This document shows positions 37,211-45,496 of a stretch of 64,000 nt of DNA, piece after piece (the stretch's first letter is position 1; every line of letters begins with the position of its first letter). The position numbers were made by a program, and so were the translations under genes. The notes under the pieces were generated by a model. It searched no databases, was not told the DNA's origin, and saw only the letters and a program-made list of their open reading frames with translations. The stretch comes from an uncultured Micrococcales bacterium (GTDB lineage: Bacteria > Actinomycetota > Actinomycetes > Actinomycetales > Microbacteriaceae), in assembly GCA_913062975.1 (NCBI GenBank), contig CAJXZO010000002.1, positions 1-64,000 of the forward strand. Reading direction: 5' to 3'.

Positions 37211-40200
37211 GTGAGTGAAATCTTTCAGCAATGGCAATCCTGGCAGCAGGAGTTAGCCGAGCTGGGTGGCAGAAACCCGCTTGCTAATTTTGAGCTGTCC
37301 AATTTCTCACATGTAGACCTAACCCGCTCACACCCCTCTGGTTTGGCGCAACTTGTGGCGGCTAGAAGCACCAGAAATTCCAACCTGATCAGGGATGGAA
37401 TTGCCCAAGGGCGATCGAATTCAGCAATTAGGAGAATCAAGGATAAATCCGAACAGCTCAACCGCGACTTTGGATTGCAATCATGTTTTCTCGCTGGAGG
37501 AATGGTTCGCTTTAGCGAAGACGATAAAACTTTTCCAATGATTTTGTGGCCGGTGGAGATTGGCGAGAAAAGCGATGACTACCAAATAACCGTTGGCGAG
37601 GAGCCAGTTCTAAATCCTGAACTGTTGGCCTATGTCGAATCCAAGGGGATAGTTCCATCCAAACTCGAGCTTCTAAGGCTTGCTCGCAAACAGGGGGAGC
37701 TACTACCAGTTAGGTTCTTGGAGCGTTTTAGCGAAATCCTTTCTGAGACCAAAGCAGAGATTGATCGAATGCTGGTGATTGGTAATTTCACCCCTCAGCT
37801 AAGCGAACTGAAAATCGCTAATAGTTTTGTTGAAACCGGTATTGTTCAAAGGCTCGTTGATTCAGCCCCAATCAACGAAAAGCCACAGTTACCTTTGTTG
37901 GTCCTTCCCGCAGATCAGCAGCAGAACTCAATCCTTTCTTCAATTGCCGCTGGCAATGATGCGGTGGTGGAAACTCTGCCAGGTTGTGGCTACACCCAGT
38001 TAGCGGTGAATTCGATTGCAACGCTTTTGAATTCGGGTAAGCGGGTATTGGTTGTAAGCAATCGTCGACAGACTCTTGATGAGCTCTCGGAAAGACTGGC
38101 TCAGGTTAATCTGCAAGGATTGATGATTCGTGGCCACAACAGCTGGCTTGACATGATTGGTTCGATTTCCAGATTTGAAAAGGCAGAACCGGTTGATTTC
38201 AAATCACTAGAGAAAAAAGTTTCAACCGCGGAGGAAAATCTGCAGGAGTATTTCCATCTGCTAAACCAGCCTCACACCGATCTCGGTGTTTCGCTTATTG
38301 ACTGTATTGACAAATTGAGTGAACTATCCGCAAGGGATGAGCCCGCGACCAATTCAGCTCGATTCCCCGAAGAGATGCTGGTTCAGCTCAAAGATTCTGA
38401 ATCTGCGATGGAGTTATTGAAAAAGGCCAATAAAGCAGGGGTATTTAGTTACGGAGCCTCAGACACCTATTGGTTCGGAGCTCAGTTTGATAACCAGCAA
38501 CAAATTGACTCCGCACTGCAATCAGTTTCAGAACTGGTTGATGGAGATCTGGACAGCGCGATGAAGCAATTGGCCGAGTATTTTGACAACTTGAGCCTGA
38601 CTCCCGCAAAGACCGTCGAGGACTGGTCGGTGCAGGTGAAGCTGTTGGTTGGAATTAGGGAAACTCTGGATAAGTTCACACCCGAGATCTATGACCGACC
38701 ACTGGGAGATTTGATAACTGCCACTGCGTCCAGGCAAGAGCGAAAAGAAATGAGTGGCGCTCAACGCAGAAGGTTTAGAAAACTGGCCAAGAGTTATCTC
38801 AGACCTTCCGCACAGGTTGGTAATTTGCATAACGCCCTGGTGGATGCCCAGAAACAAAGAGAGCTTTGGTATGAATTGGCAGACACAAAAGCACCACCAT
38901 CGGTGCCAACCGGGTTGGCTAATGTCTCCAATGTCTTTGAACGAGTTGCTGAGCGGATAACTGGAATCCAGAAGCATCTCAACAATGATCCGGACATTGA
39001 GCTTCTCAGCAGGCTCAGCTTTGCTGATTTGAAGACGAAGTTGCAAGGATTAAGTGAGAAGACAGAAATCCTGGATGGCTACCTAGACAGAAAAGAAATC
39101 AGTGCGAAGTTGGATGCCGCTGGTTTGAGTGATCTGGCTGAGCAGTTGACCGAAATTAAGCCAAATAAGCAGCGTCTTTTGAATGAGTTTCAACTCAGCT
39201 GGTGGCAATCAGCTTTTGAGTCGGTGGTTAGTCAAAACCAAAAGATTTTGGAATATGACGCAGAAAGAATTGCAGAGCTAGAAAAACAATACGAGCAATC
39301 ACATCAAGATTTGATTGACGCAGGTTCTGCCAAGCTGAGCTACCAGCAATCCAAAAACTGGAAGTCCTCTCTTGAAAACACCGAACAAGCCGACAAGCTG
39401 AAGGAACTTCTGAAGCTTAGAGAAAGCTCTATGAAGACAATTGCCGCCAAGGCAGAAATGATCTGGCCAAGTCTTAGCAATGTGGTGGGTGTTTCTCCGA
39501 TGGAGCTTCAATCAAAACTGTTGGATGAGGAGAAATTTGATGCCTGCATCGTGATGGATGCTGCCAGTGTCGGCGTTGCAGAGATAATCCCCTCGCTGAA
39601 TCGCTGCAAGCAGTTAGTAGTGTTTGGTGATCCGCAGATAGCAACTGCGATGAATTTCAATACCATCGCACTCTCTGCCTCAGCCGAGCTTGCTCCAAGA
39701 CAGAGCTTTTTTGAATATGCCCAGCAAGCTTTTGGAAGCAGCAGCATTTCCAAAAGCTATAGACCCCACGGACAGGTTTTGGGGGAGTATTTGAACTCTG
39801 AGTTTTATCAAAACAGGTTGAATCTGAACCTGACCGCTAATCAGGTTTTGGAAAAATCAAATTACGAATTCGTTCACGTGAGTGAACACAATAGAGCCCA
39901 ATCAACCATTGAGGGTGCCACTGAATCGGCCGATGGTGAGCTAAGAAGTGTTGTTCAGTTGGTGATGAATCACGCAAGAAGCCACCCCGAGCAATCACTT
40001 ACCGTTTGCAGTGCCTCTGCAACCCATGCCGAACGCATCCAAACAGCATTGCAGGCGGAGCGATTGAAATCAGCCGAGCTAGACACTTTCTGGGAGTCAC
40101 ATGGACGCGAAAAATTGTTCATAAGCTCACTTGCAAACCTCGGTCACCGAGTTAGCGACCGAGTGATTTTCTCGCTGGGATTCGCGCTAACACCAGAGGG

Positions 40201-40774
40201 CAGGGTGAAGCTGAGCTTTGGTGACCTAAGTGGTGAACAGGCAGCCGTGAACTTGGCCAACCTGATTGCCACCTCCAGAAAAAACCTAACGGTGGTCAGT
40301 TGCATCAGTGATGAAGATTTGCCAAAAAACAGCACGGCATCAGAGATTTCCAGAATCAGAAATCTTATCAATCACCCGCAACCAGAGCTTGATTACCAAA
40401 AATCTGAAGACCCACTTTTGTTTGATTTAGCAACTAGGTTGCGAAAGCGTGGTGTCCGAGTGATTGAAAACCCAGCACCTGAAATCAGCATGCTCGCTCT
40501 TCATGGAAACAGAGTTGCTTTTATTGATGCCGACTGGGAAATCATGAACAAAGACTGGAGGCTCTATCTGAGCGGAGCTCGCAAAGTTTGGTCGCAATAC
40601 GGTTTCCTCTATCAAAGAGTGCATGTATTTGAGCTATTCAGTGAGCCAGACAGTGTTGCCAAGAGATTGACCGATGTGCTTGAAGTGAATACTTTCATCG
40701 AAAAACCAACCGCTACCAACTTTGATAGCAACGATCAAGACCTGTTGGATAATCGACCACCACACTGGTCCTAA
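37211..40774 (+). CDS. large SF1-helicase-like protein with degenerate ATPase motifs
   Basis: A 1187-aa protein laid out like DUF4011/Upf1-type SF1 helicases. The P-loop position reads LPGCGYTQ (256-263) with Tyr261 instead of Lys; Walker B reads VMDAAS (782-786) instead of DEAS; then VVFGDPQ, SYRPHG and RVIFSLGFALTPEGR follow as later motifs. Long coiled-coil segments lie between about 330 and 720. The last ~110 residues (LRKRGVRVIENPAP, VAFIDADW) resemble a nuclease-like REase domain with altered residues. ATPase activity is doubtful. Single gene after tRNA-Arg. Confidence 0.72.
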   Translation: MSEIFQQWQSWQQELAELGGRNPLANFELSNFSHVDLTRSHPSGLAQLVAARSTRNSNLIRDGIAQGRSNSAIRRIKDKSEQLNRDFGLQSCFLAGGMVRFSEDDKTFPMILWPVEIGEKSDDYQITVGEEPVLNPELLAYVESKGIVPSKLELLRLARKQGELLPVRFLERFSEILSETKAEIDRMLVIGNFTPQLSELKIANSFVETGIVQRLVDSAPINEKPQLPLLVLPADQQQNSILSSIAAGNDAVVETLPGCGYTQLAVNSIATLLNSGKRVLVVSNRRQTLDELSERLAQVNLQGLMIRGHNSWLDMIGSISRFEKAEPVDFKSLEKKVSTAEENLQEYFHLLNQPHTDLGVSLIDCIDKLSELSARDEPATNSARFPEEMLVQLKDSESAMELLKKANKAGVFSYGASDTYWFGAQFDNQQQIDSALQSVSELVDGDLDSAMKQLAEYFDNLSLTPAKTVEDWSVQVKLLVGIRETLDKFTPEIYDRPLGDLITATASRQERKEMSGAQRRRFRKLAKSYLRPSAQVGNLHNALVDAQKQRELWYELADTKAPPSVPTGLANVSNVFERVAERITGIQKHLNNDPDIELLSRLSFADLKTKLQGLSEKTEILDGYLDRKEISAKLDAAGLSDLAEQLTEIKPNKQRLLNEFQLSWWQSAFESVVSQNQKILEYDAERIAELEKQYEQSHQDLIDAGSAKLSYQQSKNWKSSLENTEQADKLKELLKLRESSMKTIAAKAEMIWPSLSNVVGVSPMELQSKLLDEEKFDACIVMDAASVGVAEIIPSLNRCKQLVVFGDPQIATAMNFNTIALSASAELAPRQSFFEYAQQAFGSSSISKSYRPHGQVLGEYLNSEFYQNRLNLNLTANQVLEKSNYEFVHVSEHNRAQSTIEGATESADGELRSVVQLVMNHARSHPEQSLTVCSASATHAERIQTALQAERLKSAELDTFWESHGREKLFISSLANLGHRVSDRVIFSLGFALTPEGRVKLSFGDLSGEQAAVNLANLIATSRKNLTVVSCISDEDLPKNSTASEISRIRNLINHPQPELDYQKSEDPLLFDLATRLRKRGVRVIENPAPEISMLALHGNRVAFIDADWEIMNKDWRLYLSGARKVWSQYGFLYQRVHVFELFSEPDSVAKRLTDVLEVNTFIEKPTATNFDSNDQDLLDNRPPHWS

Positions 40775-41298
40775 AAAGTTCTAATGGTTTTCTCGGTGAT
40801 AACCCCATCGATTTTCACGTCATGACTCTCCATTGGCAGAGACTCAAGATATTCAGATTCAAAAATCAACGCATAAACCAACCCTTGGAAATCCGCTAGA
40901 GCTCGGTCGTAATAGCCAGCACCCTTGCCAAGTCTGATTCCTTTTGAATCAACCGCCAGAGCGGGGGTGACAACCAGTGAGATTTCTGAAAGTTCAACCT
41001 TTGGACCAATTGGGCTCAGGATTCTGTGTGGGCCGGGGATGAGTTTCTCAGGGATTCTCCAGATCAAATTAGAACCACTTATTTCGGGCAAAACAAGTCT
41101 TTGACTTTCTGCCAGCAGATTGTTTAGGGCTTTTGTTTCTGGTTCAGTGTCAGTTGCTGAATAACTTGCAATCAATCCTGACTGAGATTCAACTAGCCCT
41201 TTTGCCTGCAGCGAGAAGTCTTGGGGCTTGGCGTGAGCGTTTCTGGTTGTCAGCAACTGCTTGCGAATTGCCTGTTTCTCGGTCTCGATTGCGGACAT
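40771..41298 (-). CDS. 5-formyltetrahydrofolate cyclo-ligase
   Basis: Converts 5-formyl-THF to 5,10-methenyl-THF using ATP. The 175-aa protein has the signature GIRLGKGAGYYDRAL and a typical LVVTPALAVDSKG strand. The frame reaches 41334, but ATG 41298 (MSAIETEKQAIRKQ) is the family start. Its end overlaps the helicase-like gene by 4 bp (convergent). The divergent acetyltransferase starts 18 bp away, with a shared -10 region between them. Confidence 0.93.
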   Translation of the reverse strand: MSAIETEKQAIRKQLLTTRNAHAKPQDFSLQAKGLVESQSGLIASYSATDTEPETKALNNLLAESQRLVLPEISGSNLIWRIPEKLIPGPHRILSPIGPKVELSEISLVVTPALAVDSKGIRLGKGAGYYDRALADFQGLVYALIFESEYLESLPMESHDVKIDGVITEKTIRTF

Positions 41299-41303
41299 GC
41301 TAC

Positions 41304-41310
41304 TAATCTT
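41304..41310. promoter_or_regulatory. shared bidirectional -10 element
   Basis: Plus strand TAATCT (41304-41309) ends 7 nt before ATG 41317; minus strand AAGATT (41310-41305) ends 6 nt before ATG 41298. The two hexamers share five base pairs, so both genes may be transcribed from one symmetric -10 in opposite directions, each leaderless. Confidence 0.55.
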
Positions 41311-41316
41311 GCCAGC

Positions 41317-41892
41317 ATGGATGCCGCATTCCAATTAGTTTCAAACGAGGTCAATGTCAGACCTCTTCGCTTGCGGGACTGGCGAGACCTTGAATCAATT
41401 CTGATGTCAGAGAGAAAATGGTTAGAGCCCTGGGAGGCGACAGTTCCGGGAGGCTCAAGATTACTGGATGTCAAAGGAATGGTTCGAAGCCTGCTCAGGC
41501 AGCACCGAGAAGGTTCTGCATTGGCTTGCGTGATTGAGGTTGATTCCAAAATCGTCGGTCAGGTGAATGTTGCAAACATTTTGTATGGGTCGGTATCTTC
41601 AGGCTCCATTGGTTATTGGATCAGTGAAAAATATGCTGGCAGGTCAATCACCCCAACAGCAGTGGCACTGATCAGTGATTACATGTTCAATCAAATGAGA
41701 CTTCACCGAGTGGAGATTGCCGTCAGGCCCGAAAACGAAGCCAGTCTGCGGATTGTTGAAAAGTTGGGTTTCAGATTTGAGGGGCTAAAGGAGCGGTATA
41801 TCCACATCAACGGCGACTGGCGCGACCACAAAATCTTTGCTCTCACCAGAGATGAAGCCAGAAAAGGTTTGATTTCCCGCTTAGAAAGATAG
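41317..41892 (+). CDS. RimJ-like GNAT N-acetyltransferase
   Basis: A 191-aa acetyltransferase of the RimJ/RimL group, beginning with VNVRPLRLRDWRDLESI and carrying the acetyl-CoA-binding IGYWISEKYAGRSI-type loop and AVRPENEASLRIVEKLGF. Such proteins acetylate ribosomal-protein N-termini; the true target is unknown. ATG 41317 is chosen over the upstream open frame (41221) because TAATCT is placed 7 nt before it. In related actinobacteria this gene stands between a gephyrin-like glp/moeA gene and glpR; here glp is missing. Confidence 0.85.
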   Translation: MDAAFQLVSNEVNVRPLRLRDWRDLESILMSERKWLEPWEATVPGGSRLLDVKGMVRSLLRQHREGSALACVIEVDSKIVGQVNVANILYGSVSSGSIGYWISEKYAGRSITPTAVALISDYMFNQMRLHRVEIAVRPENEASLRIVEKLGFRFEGLKERYIHINGDWRDHKIFALTRDEARKGLISRLER

Positions 41893-41949
41893 TCAACACT
41901 CCGAGCAAGATAACAACAACGACTAACCTTCAGCCATAACTTTATTGTT

Positions 41950-42492
41950 ATGGAATTCCCAGCTGGAATAAGTGGCCTCGCGCTGATGGCTATTGCCATC
42001 CTTTGGCTAGTGTTTTTCATCCCCAGCTGGTCATCCTCCAGAGAATTTGTTGAGCTTGAAAAGCGGATGCCAAAAATGGTTGAGCGAAACACCGTCCCCA
42101 GCTCATTGGCTGAGCAGATTGGCAGGTTGCAAAAAACCCGCTTGATTTCAGCGCTGGTGTTCGCGGTGTTTTTGCTGAGTGCGGTATTTAGCTTTGTTTC
42201 AATGACCAACTCTTTAGCATGGGTTTTGTTGGCCCTTCCCTCTCTGGCGGTTAGCGCTGGAGCAATCATGTTGAGCCAAAAAGCTAAAAAAGAAATTGAA
42301 GTGATTCTTGAAAGTCTTCTCAAAAGACCTCAGTTCAAATCAAAGCCAATAGCAAAGCCTGAGGGCTGGTCACCAAACCCTTTGCCAAAACCTCTAATTG
42401 AGGAATCTGCTCCGGTTGAGGACAACGTGATCGAGCTTCCCAGGGTAAAGGCTGATTTAGATGAAATCATGAGGCGACGCAGAGTCAGTTAG
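41950..42492 (+). CDS. GlpR/SepX-like divisome membrane protein
   Basis: A 180-aa protein with an N-terminal TM helix (about 7-27), a cytoplasmic helical segment (28-62), two more TM helices (about 64-84 and 87-106) and a Pro-rich basic tail. This architecture and the position after a RimJ-like gene match GlpR/SepX, the receptor for the gephyrin-like Glp that links SepF-FtsZ to polar growth in Corynebacterium and Streptomyces. Sequence similarity is moderate only. TAACTT (41937-41942) is 7 nt before the ATG. Confidence 0.6.
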   Translation: MEFPAGISGLALMAIAILWLVFFIPSWSSSREFVELEKRMPKMVERNTVPSSLAEQIGRLQKTRLISALVFAVFLLSAVFSFVSMTNSLAWVLLALPSLAVSAGAIMLSQKAKKEIEVILESLLKRPQFKSKPIAKPEGWSPNPLPKPLIEESAPVEDNVIELPRVKADLDEIMRRRRVS

Positions 42493-42497
42493 CGTAG

Positions 42498-43385
42498 TCA
42501 GTTAGCCGCAACATACTTGGCCGCTGATTTCAAATCGGGGTGAGTGAATTCAAATCCGGTATTGACTAATTTATCCGAAGACATTTTTTTGCTTCCCAAG
42601 AGTAATTCCTCGGCAGCCTCGCCCAATAGAAGCTTCATGGCCCAGCCAGGAACTCTGAGCCAAGAGGGCCTATTGAAAGCAGTTGCGACCGCCTTGATTA
42701 GATCCGAGGTGGTGGCATGCTGGGGTGCTGCCAAGTTGTAGGGGCCCTCGGTGTCTTTGTTTTCAATCAGGTGAATGATTGCTCTAGCCTCATCAACTAG
42801 CGAAATCCATGCCTGCCACTGCTTTCCGGTTCCGAAGGGACCACCGAGGAAAGCCTTGATTAGAGGGATTAGTCTCCCTAGCGCTCCGCGCTTGGGACTC
42901 ATCACCAAAGTTGTTCTAACCAACACAACTCTGCTGTTCGCCTTGTTGGCCTCTCGCTCCCATTCGTAGGCAAGATCAGATAAAAAGCCCTCACCCTTGC
43001 CTGAGTCTTCTTTTAGTAGTTCATCGCCTCGGTCTCCATAGATTCCTTCAGCGGAACCAGAAACCAAAACCTCTGGTGGGTTTTTTGCCTGGTTGATTGC
43101 ATCAACCAGAGTTTTAGTGGCATCAAGCCTGGAGCTTACTAATTCTTTTTTGTATTTTTTGGTCCAGGGGATTTTGCCAGTCGGTGCTCCTCCCAGGTTC
43201 ACAACCGCATCCACCTCTTCCATGATGCCTGGCTGCAAATAACCTTTGCTGGGATACCACTCAACCTCATTTTCCTGGTTTGGCTTGCGCCGAACCAGGC
43301 TCAGAGGTTGGTGGCCCAGGTTTGCTAGCTGAGCTTTTAGTTCAGTGCCAACTAAACCGCTTGCTCCTGAAATCAAAATCTTCAT
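42498..43385 (-). CDS. TIGR01777-family NAD-dependent epimerase/SDR protein
   Basis: A 295-aa extended SDR protein: Rossmann GASGLVG at 7-13, LVSGSAEGIYGDRG in the active-site region, and a C-terminal DUF1731-type segment (FNRPSWLRVPGWAMKLLLGEAAEELLLGSKKM). The substrate is unknown. The frame begins at 43412, but ATG 43385 has an AAGGAG site. It follows an MFS gene by 26 nt, so both may be co-transcribed. Confidence 0.88.
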   Translation of the reverse strand: MKILISGASGLVGTELKAQLANLGHQPLSLVRRKPNQENEVEWYPSKGYLQPGIMEEVDAVVNLGGAPTGKIPWTKKYKKELVSSRLDATKTLVDAINQAKNPPEVLVSGSAEGIYGDRGDELLKEDSGKGEGFLSDLAYEWEREANKANSRVVLVRTTLVMSPKRGALGRLIPLIKAFLGGPFGTGKQWQAWISLVDEARAIIHLIENKDTEGPYNLAAPQHATTSDLIKAVATAFNRPSWLRVPGWAMKLLLGEAAEELLLGSKKMSSDKLVNTGFEFTHPDLKSAAKYVAAN

Positions 43386-43411
43386 AATCACTCCTTGCTG
43401 TGGTTCAAGCA

Positions 43412-44629
43412 CTAATCGGTGTTTTGACTTCCCTCATCTTTGACAACAGCAATTGGTCCAGTCTCTGGGGATGTTATCTCACTGGGTGCTGGCAAATACT
43501 TGATTGCCAATAAGGCAGCCAACAGTGTTCCCACCCCAAAGATCACACTCACCGCAAATGCTGCCACCGGGCCAATGACATCAACGGCAATTCCAGCCAG
43601 AGCACTTCCAATGCTGATGCCAACCAGCTGACCGGTTGTTTGCCAACCGTAGGCTTCTGCTATCTCTGAGGGCTTGGTTCCACCAGAAATGGTTAGCGCC
43701 ATGATGCCCAGCGTTGGTGCAACTCCGATTCCTGCAATAAACAGCGATAGTCCAACCCAATAGGGGTTGTAGGGGAAGATGAGCATCATTGAAAAACCCA
43801 CCAACACAAGAGCAATCAAACTGCTCAGGGCATATTTGGAATTGGCTCTTCCGCCAATGAAAACTCCTCCCAAAACACTGCCAATTGAGAAAACTGCAAT
43901 TAGCAGTCCTGCAATTGCCTCATCAAAGATTGCCACCGCTCCAACCTCTAATCCAGCAAAGGATCCGATGAACAGTAAACCCATGAAGGTCATGATTGAA
44001 ACGATTCGGTTTTTCAAAACCTTGCCGTAGGCATCTGTGGTTCTAGGGATTTTGGTGGAACCAACTTCTTTGTTGGCAATGAACCAAATGGAACCAGTTG
44101 CTTGGATAACTGCAATGGTGATCAAAATTGGCAGGTTTCCAAACTGGGCTGCAATCAAGGTAATCACCACCGGTCCAACCACCCAGATGATTTCTTGAGC
44201 GGTGGCATCAAGGCTGAATAGCCTGCCCAGGAGTTTCTTTGGAGTAATTCCTGGATAGATGGTTCTGGCAGCAGTTTGAATCGGTGGTTGGGTGAGACCA
44301 ATTAGCAACCCCAATGACACCAGCCAAAGCGCTTCCGCTGGCACAAAGGCCATCGAGATAACCGCAATTACGTTTAGGAGGCTTGTGGTGCCGAGAATTG
44401 TTCTGATTCCAACAATTGCCATCCAGCGAGAAAGAGCCGGGCCTGCAACGCTGATTCCCAGGGTTGCCGCACCAACTGTGATGCCAGCTATGGCATAAGA
44501 CGATGTTTGGTTTTCAACAAAGATGATTAGCCCAAGACTGAGCATTCCTCCTGGCAATCGGGCATACAGCTGCGATAAGACAATTCGCAATACCCCTGGA
44601 ACTTTGAGAAGTGTGGAGAACCCTTTCAA
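43412..44629 (-). CDS. MFS transporter
   Basis: A 405-aa major facilitator with about 12 TM helices. It begins FSTLLKVPGVLRIVLSQLYARLPGGML, a start typical of drug/sugar efflux-type MFS in actinobacteria, and ends in a short acidic tail. Substrate unknown. The TTG at 44629 is the likely start (a weak GAGG lies upstream). Divergent from rsmI across 41 bp. Confidence 0.83.
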   Translation of the reverse strand: MKGFSTLLKVPGVLRIVLSQLYARLPGGMLSLGLIIFVENQTSSYAIAGITVGAATLGISVAGPALSRWMAIVGIRTILGTTSLLNVIAVISMAFVPAEALWLVSLGLLIGLTQPPIQTAARTIYPGITPKKLLGRLFSLDATAQEIIWVVGPVVITLIAAQFGNLPILITIAVIQATGSIWFIANKEVGSTKIPRTTDAYGKVLKNRIVSIMTFMGLLFIGSFAGLEVGAVAIFDEAIAGLLIAVFSIGSVLGGVFIGGRANSKYALSSLIALVLVGFSMMLIFPYNPYWVGLSLFIAGIGVAPTLGIMALTISGGTKPSEIAEAYGWQTTGQLVGISIGSALAGIAVDVIGPVAAFAVSVIFGVGTLLAALLAIKYLPAPSEITSPETGPIAVVKDEGSQNTD

Positions 44630-44670
44630 TCAGACCTCGTGACGCTAGCGGGGGACATAAGCTTGGATTC

Positions 44671-45486
44671 ATGCTCTTTGTCACTGCAACCCCAATAGGC
44701 AATCTTAGCGATGCCTCAGAGAGACTTCGAAAGGTTTTGGCAGACGCTGAATTGATTGCAGCGGAAGACACCAGAAAGCTTCGTCAGCTGGCTTCGGGCA
44801 TTGGTGTGAAGATAAAGGCAAAAGTCATTTCACTGAATGATTCCAATGAGCGTGAGCAGGTTGAGTCCATTGCTCATCAGGCAAAAACCATGAATGTTGT
44901 TTTGGTTAGCGATGCTGGAATGCCAACCATTTCTGACCCCGGCTACAACCTAGTCAAGCAGTGTCATCAGCAGGGTGTTGAGGTAATCAGCATTGCAGGC
45001 CCCAGTGCAGTTGTTTCAGCGCTCAGTGTAAGTGGTCTGGCGACAGACAGGTTTTGCTTTGAGGGTTTCATCCCAAAAAAGCAGGCTGAGAAAATCAAGT
45101 TTTTTGAAAACCTAATAGATCAACCAAGAACCATGGTGTTTTTTGAAACAGCACCCAGGATGGTTGACTCACTCGCGGTTGCAGCTGAGGTTCTGGGTGA
45201 CCGAGAGGCAAGCGTCTCCAGAGAGCTAACCAAGATGTTTGAAGAAAACATCACTGGCAAGCTTTCGGAAATTGCCGAGGAGATCGCCCAAAACCCCAGA
45301 GGGGAAATGGTTTTGGTGATTGCTGGCAATCAAGCAAATGAGATTGATTACGGGGAATTAGTAACAAAAGTAATACAGCTGGTTGAATCCGGAATGGGCC
45401 TGAAACAAGCGGCTCACGAGGTCAGTGAGAATTTTGGTGGATCAAAGCGGGAGCTTTATCAACGGGCATTGGCTGAGAAAAAGTAA
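44671..45486 (+). CDS. rsmI: 16S rRNA 2'-O-methyltransferase RsmI
   Basis: Methylates C1402 ribose in 16S rRNA. The 271-aa protein has the tetrapyrrole-methylase-like motifs VTATPIGNLSD, AAEDTRKLRQL, VLVSDAGMPTISDPG and IAGPSAVVSAL. ATG 44671 is preceded by TAAGCT (44658-44663) at 7 nt, whereas the frame is open from 44611. Its TAA stop forms the first half of the metG -10. Confidence 0.95.
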   Translation: MLFVTATPIGNLSDASERLRKVLADAELIAAEDTRKLRQLASGIGVKIKAKVISLNDSNEREQVESIAHQAKTMNVVLVSDAGMPTISDPGYNLVKQCHQQGVEVISIAGPSAVVSALSVSGLATDRFCFEGFIPKKQAEKIKFFENLIDQPRTMVFFETAPRMVDSLAVAAEVLGDREASVSRELTKMFEENITGKLSEIAEEIAQNPRGEMVLVIAGNQANEIDYGELVTKVIQLVESGMGLKQAAHEVSENFGGSKRELYQRALAEKK

Positions 45487-45489
45487 GAT
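45484..45489 (+). promoter_or_regulatory. -10 box built on the rsmI stop (metG)
   Basis: TAAGAT: its TAA is the rsmI stop; the metG GTG (45497) follows 7 nt later. Confidence 0.5.
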
Positions 45490-45496
45490 TGCTCAC

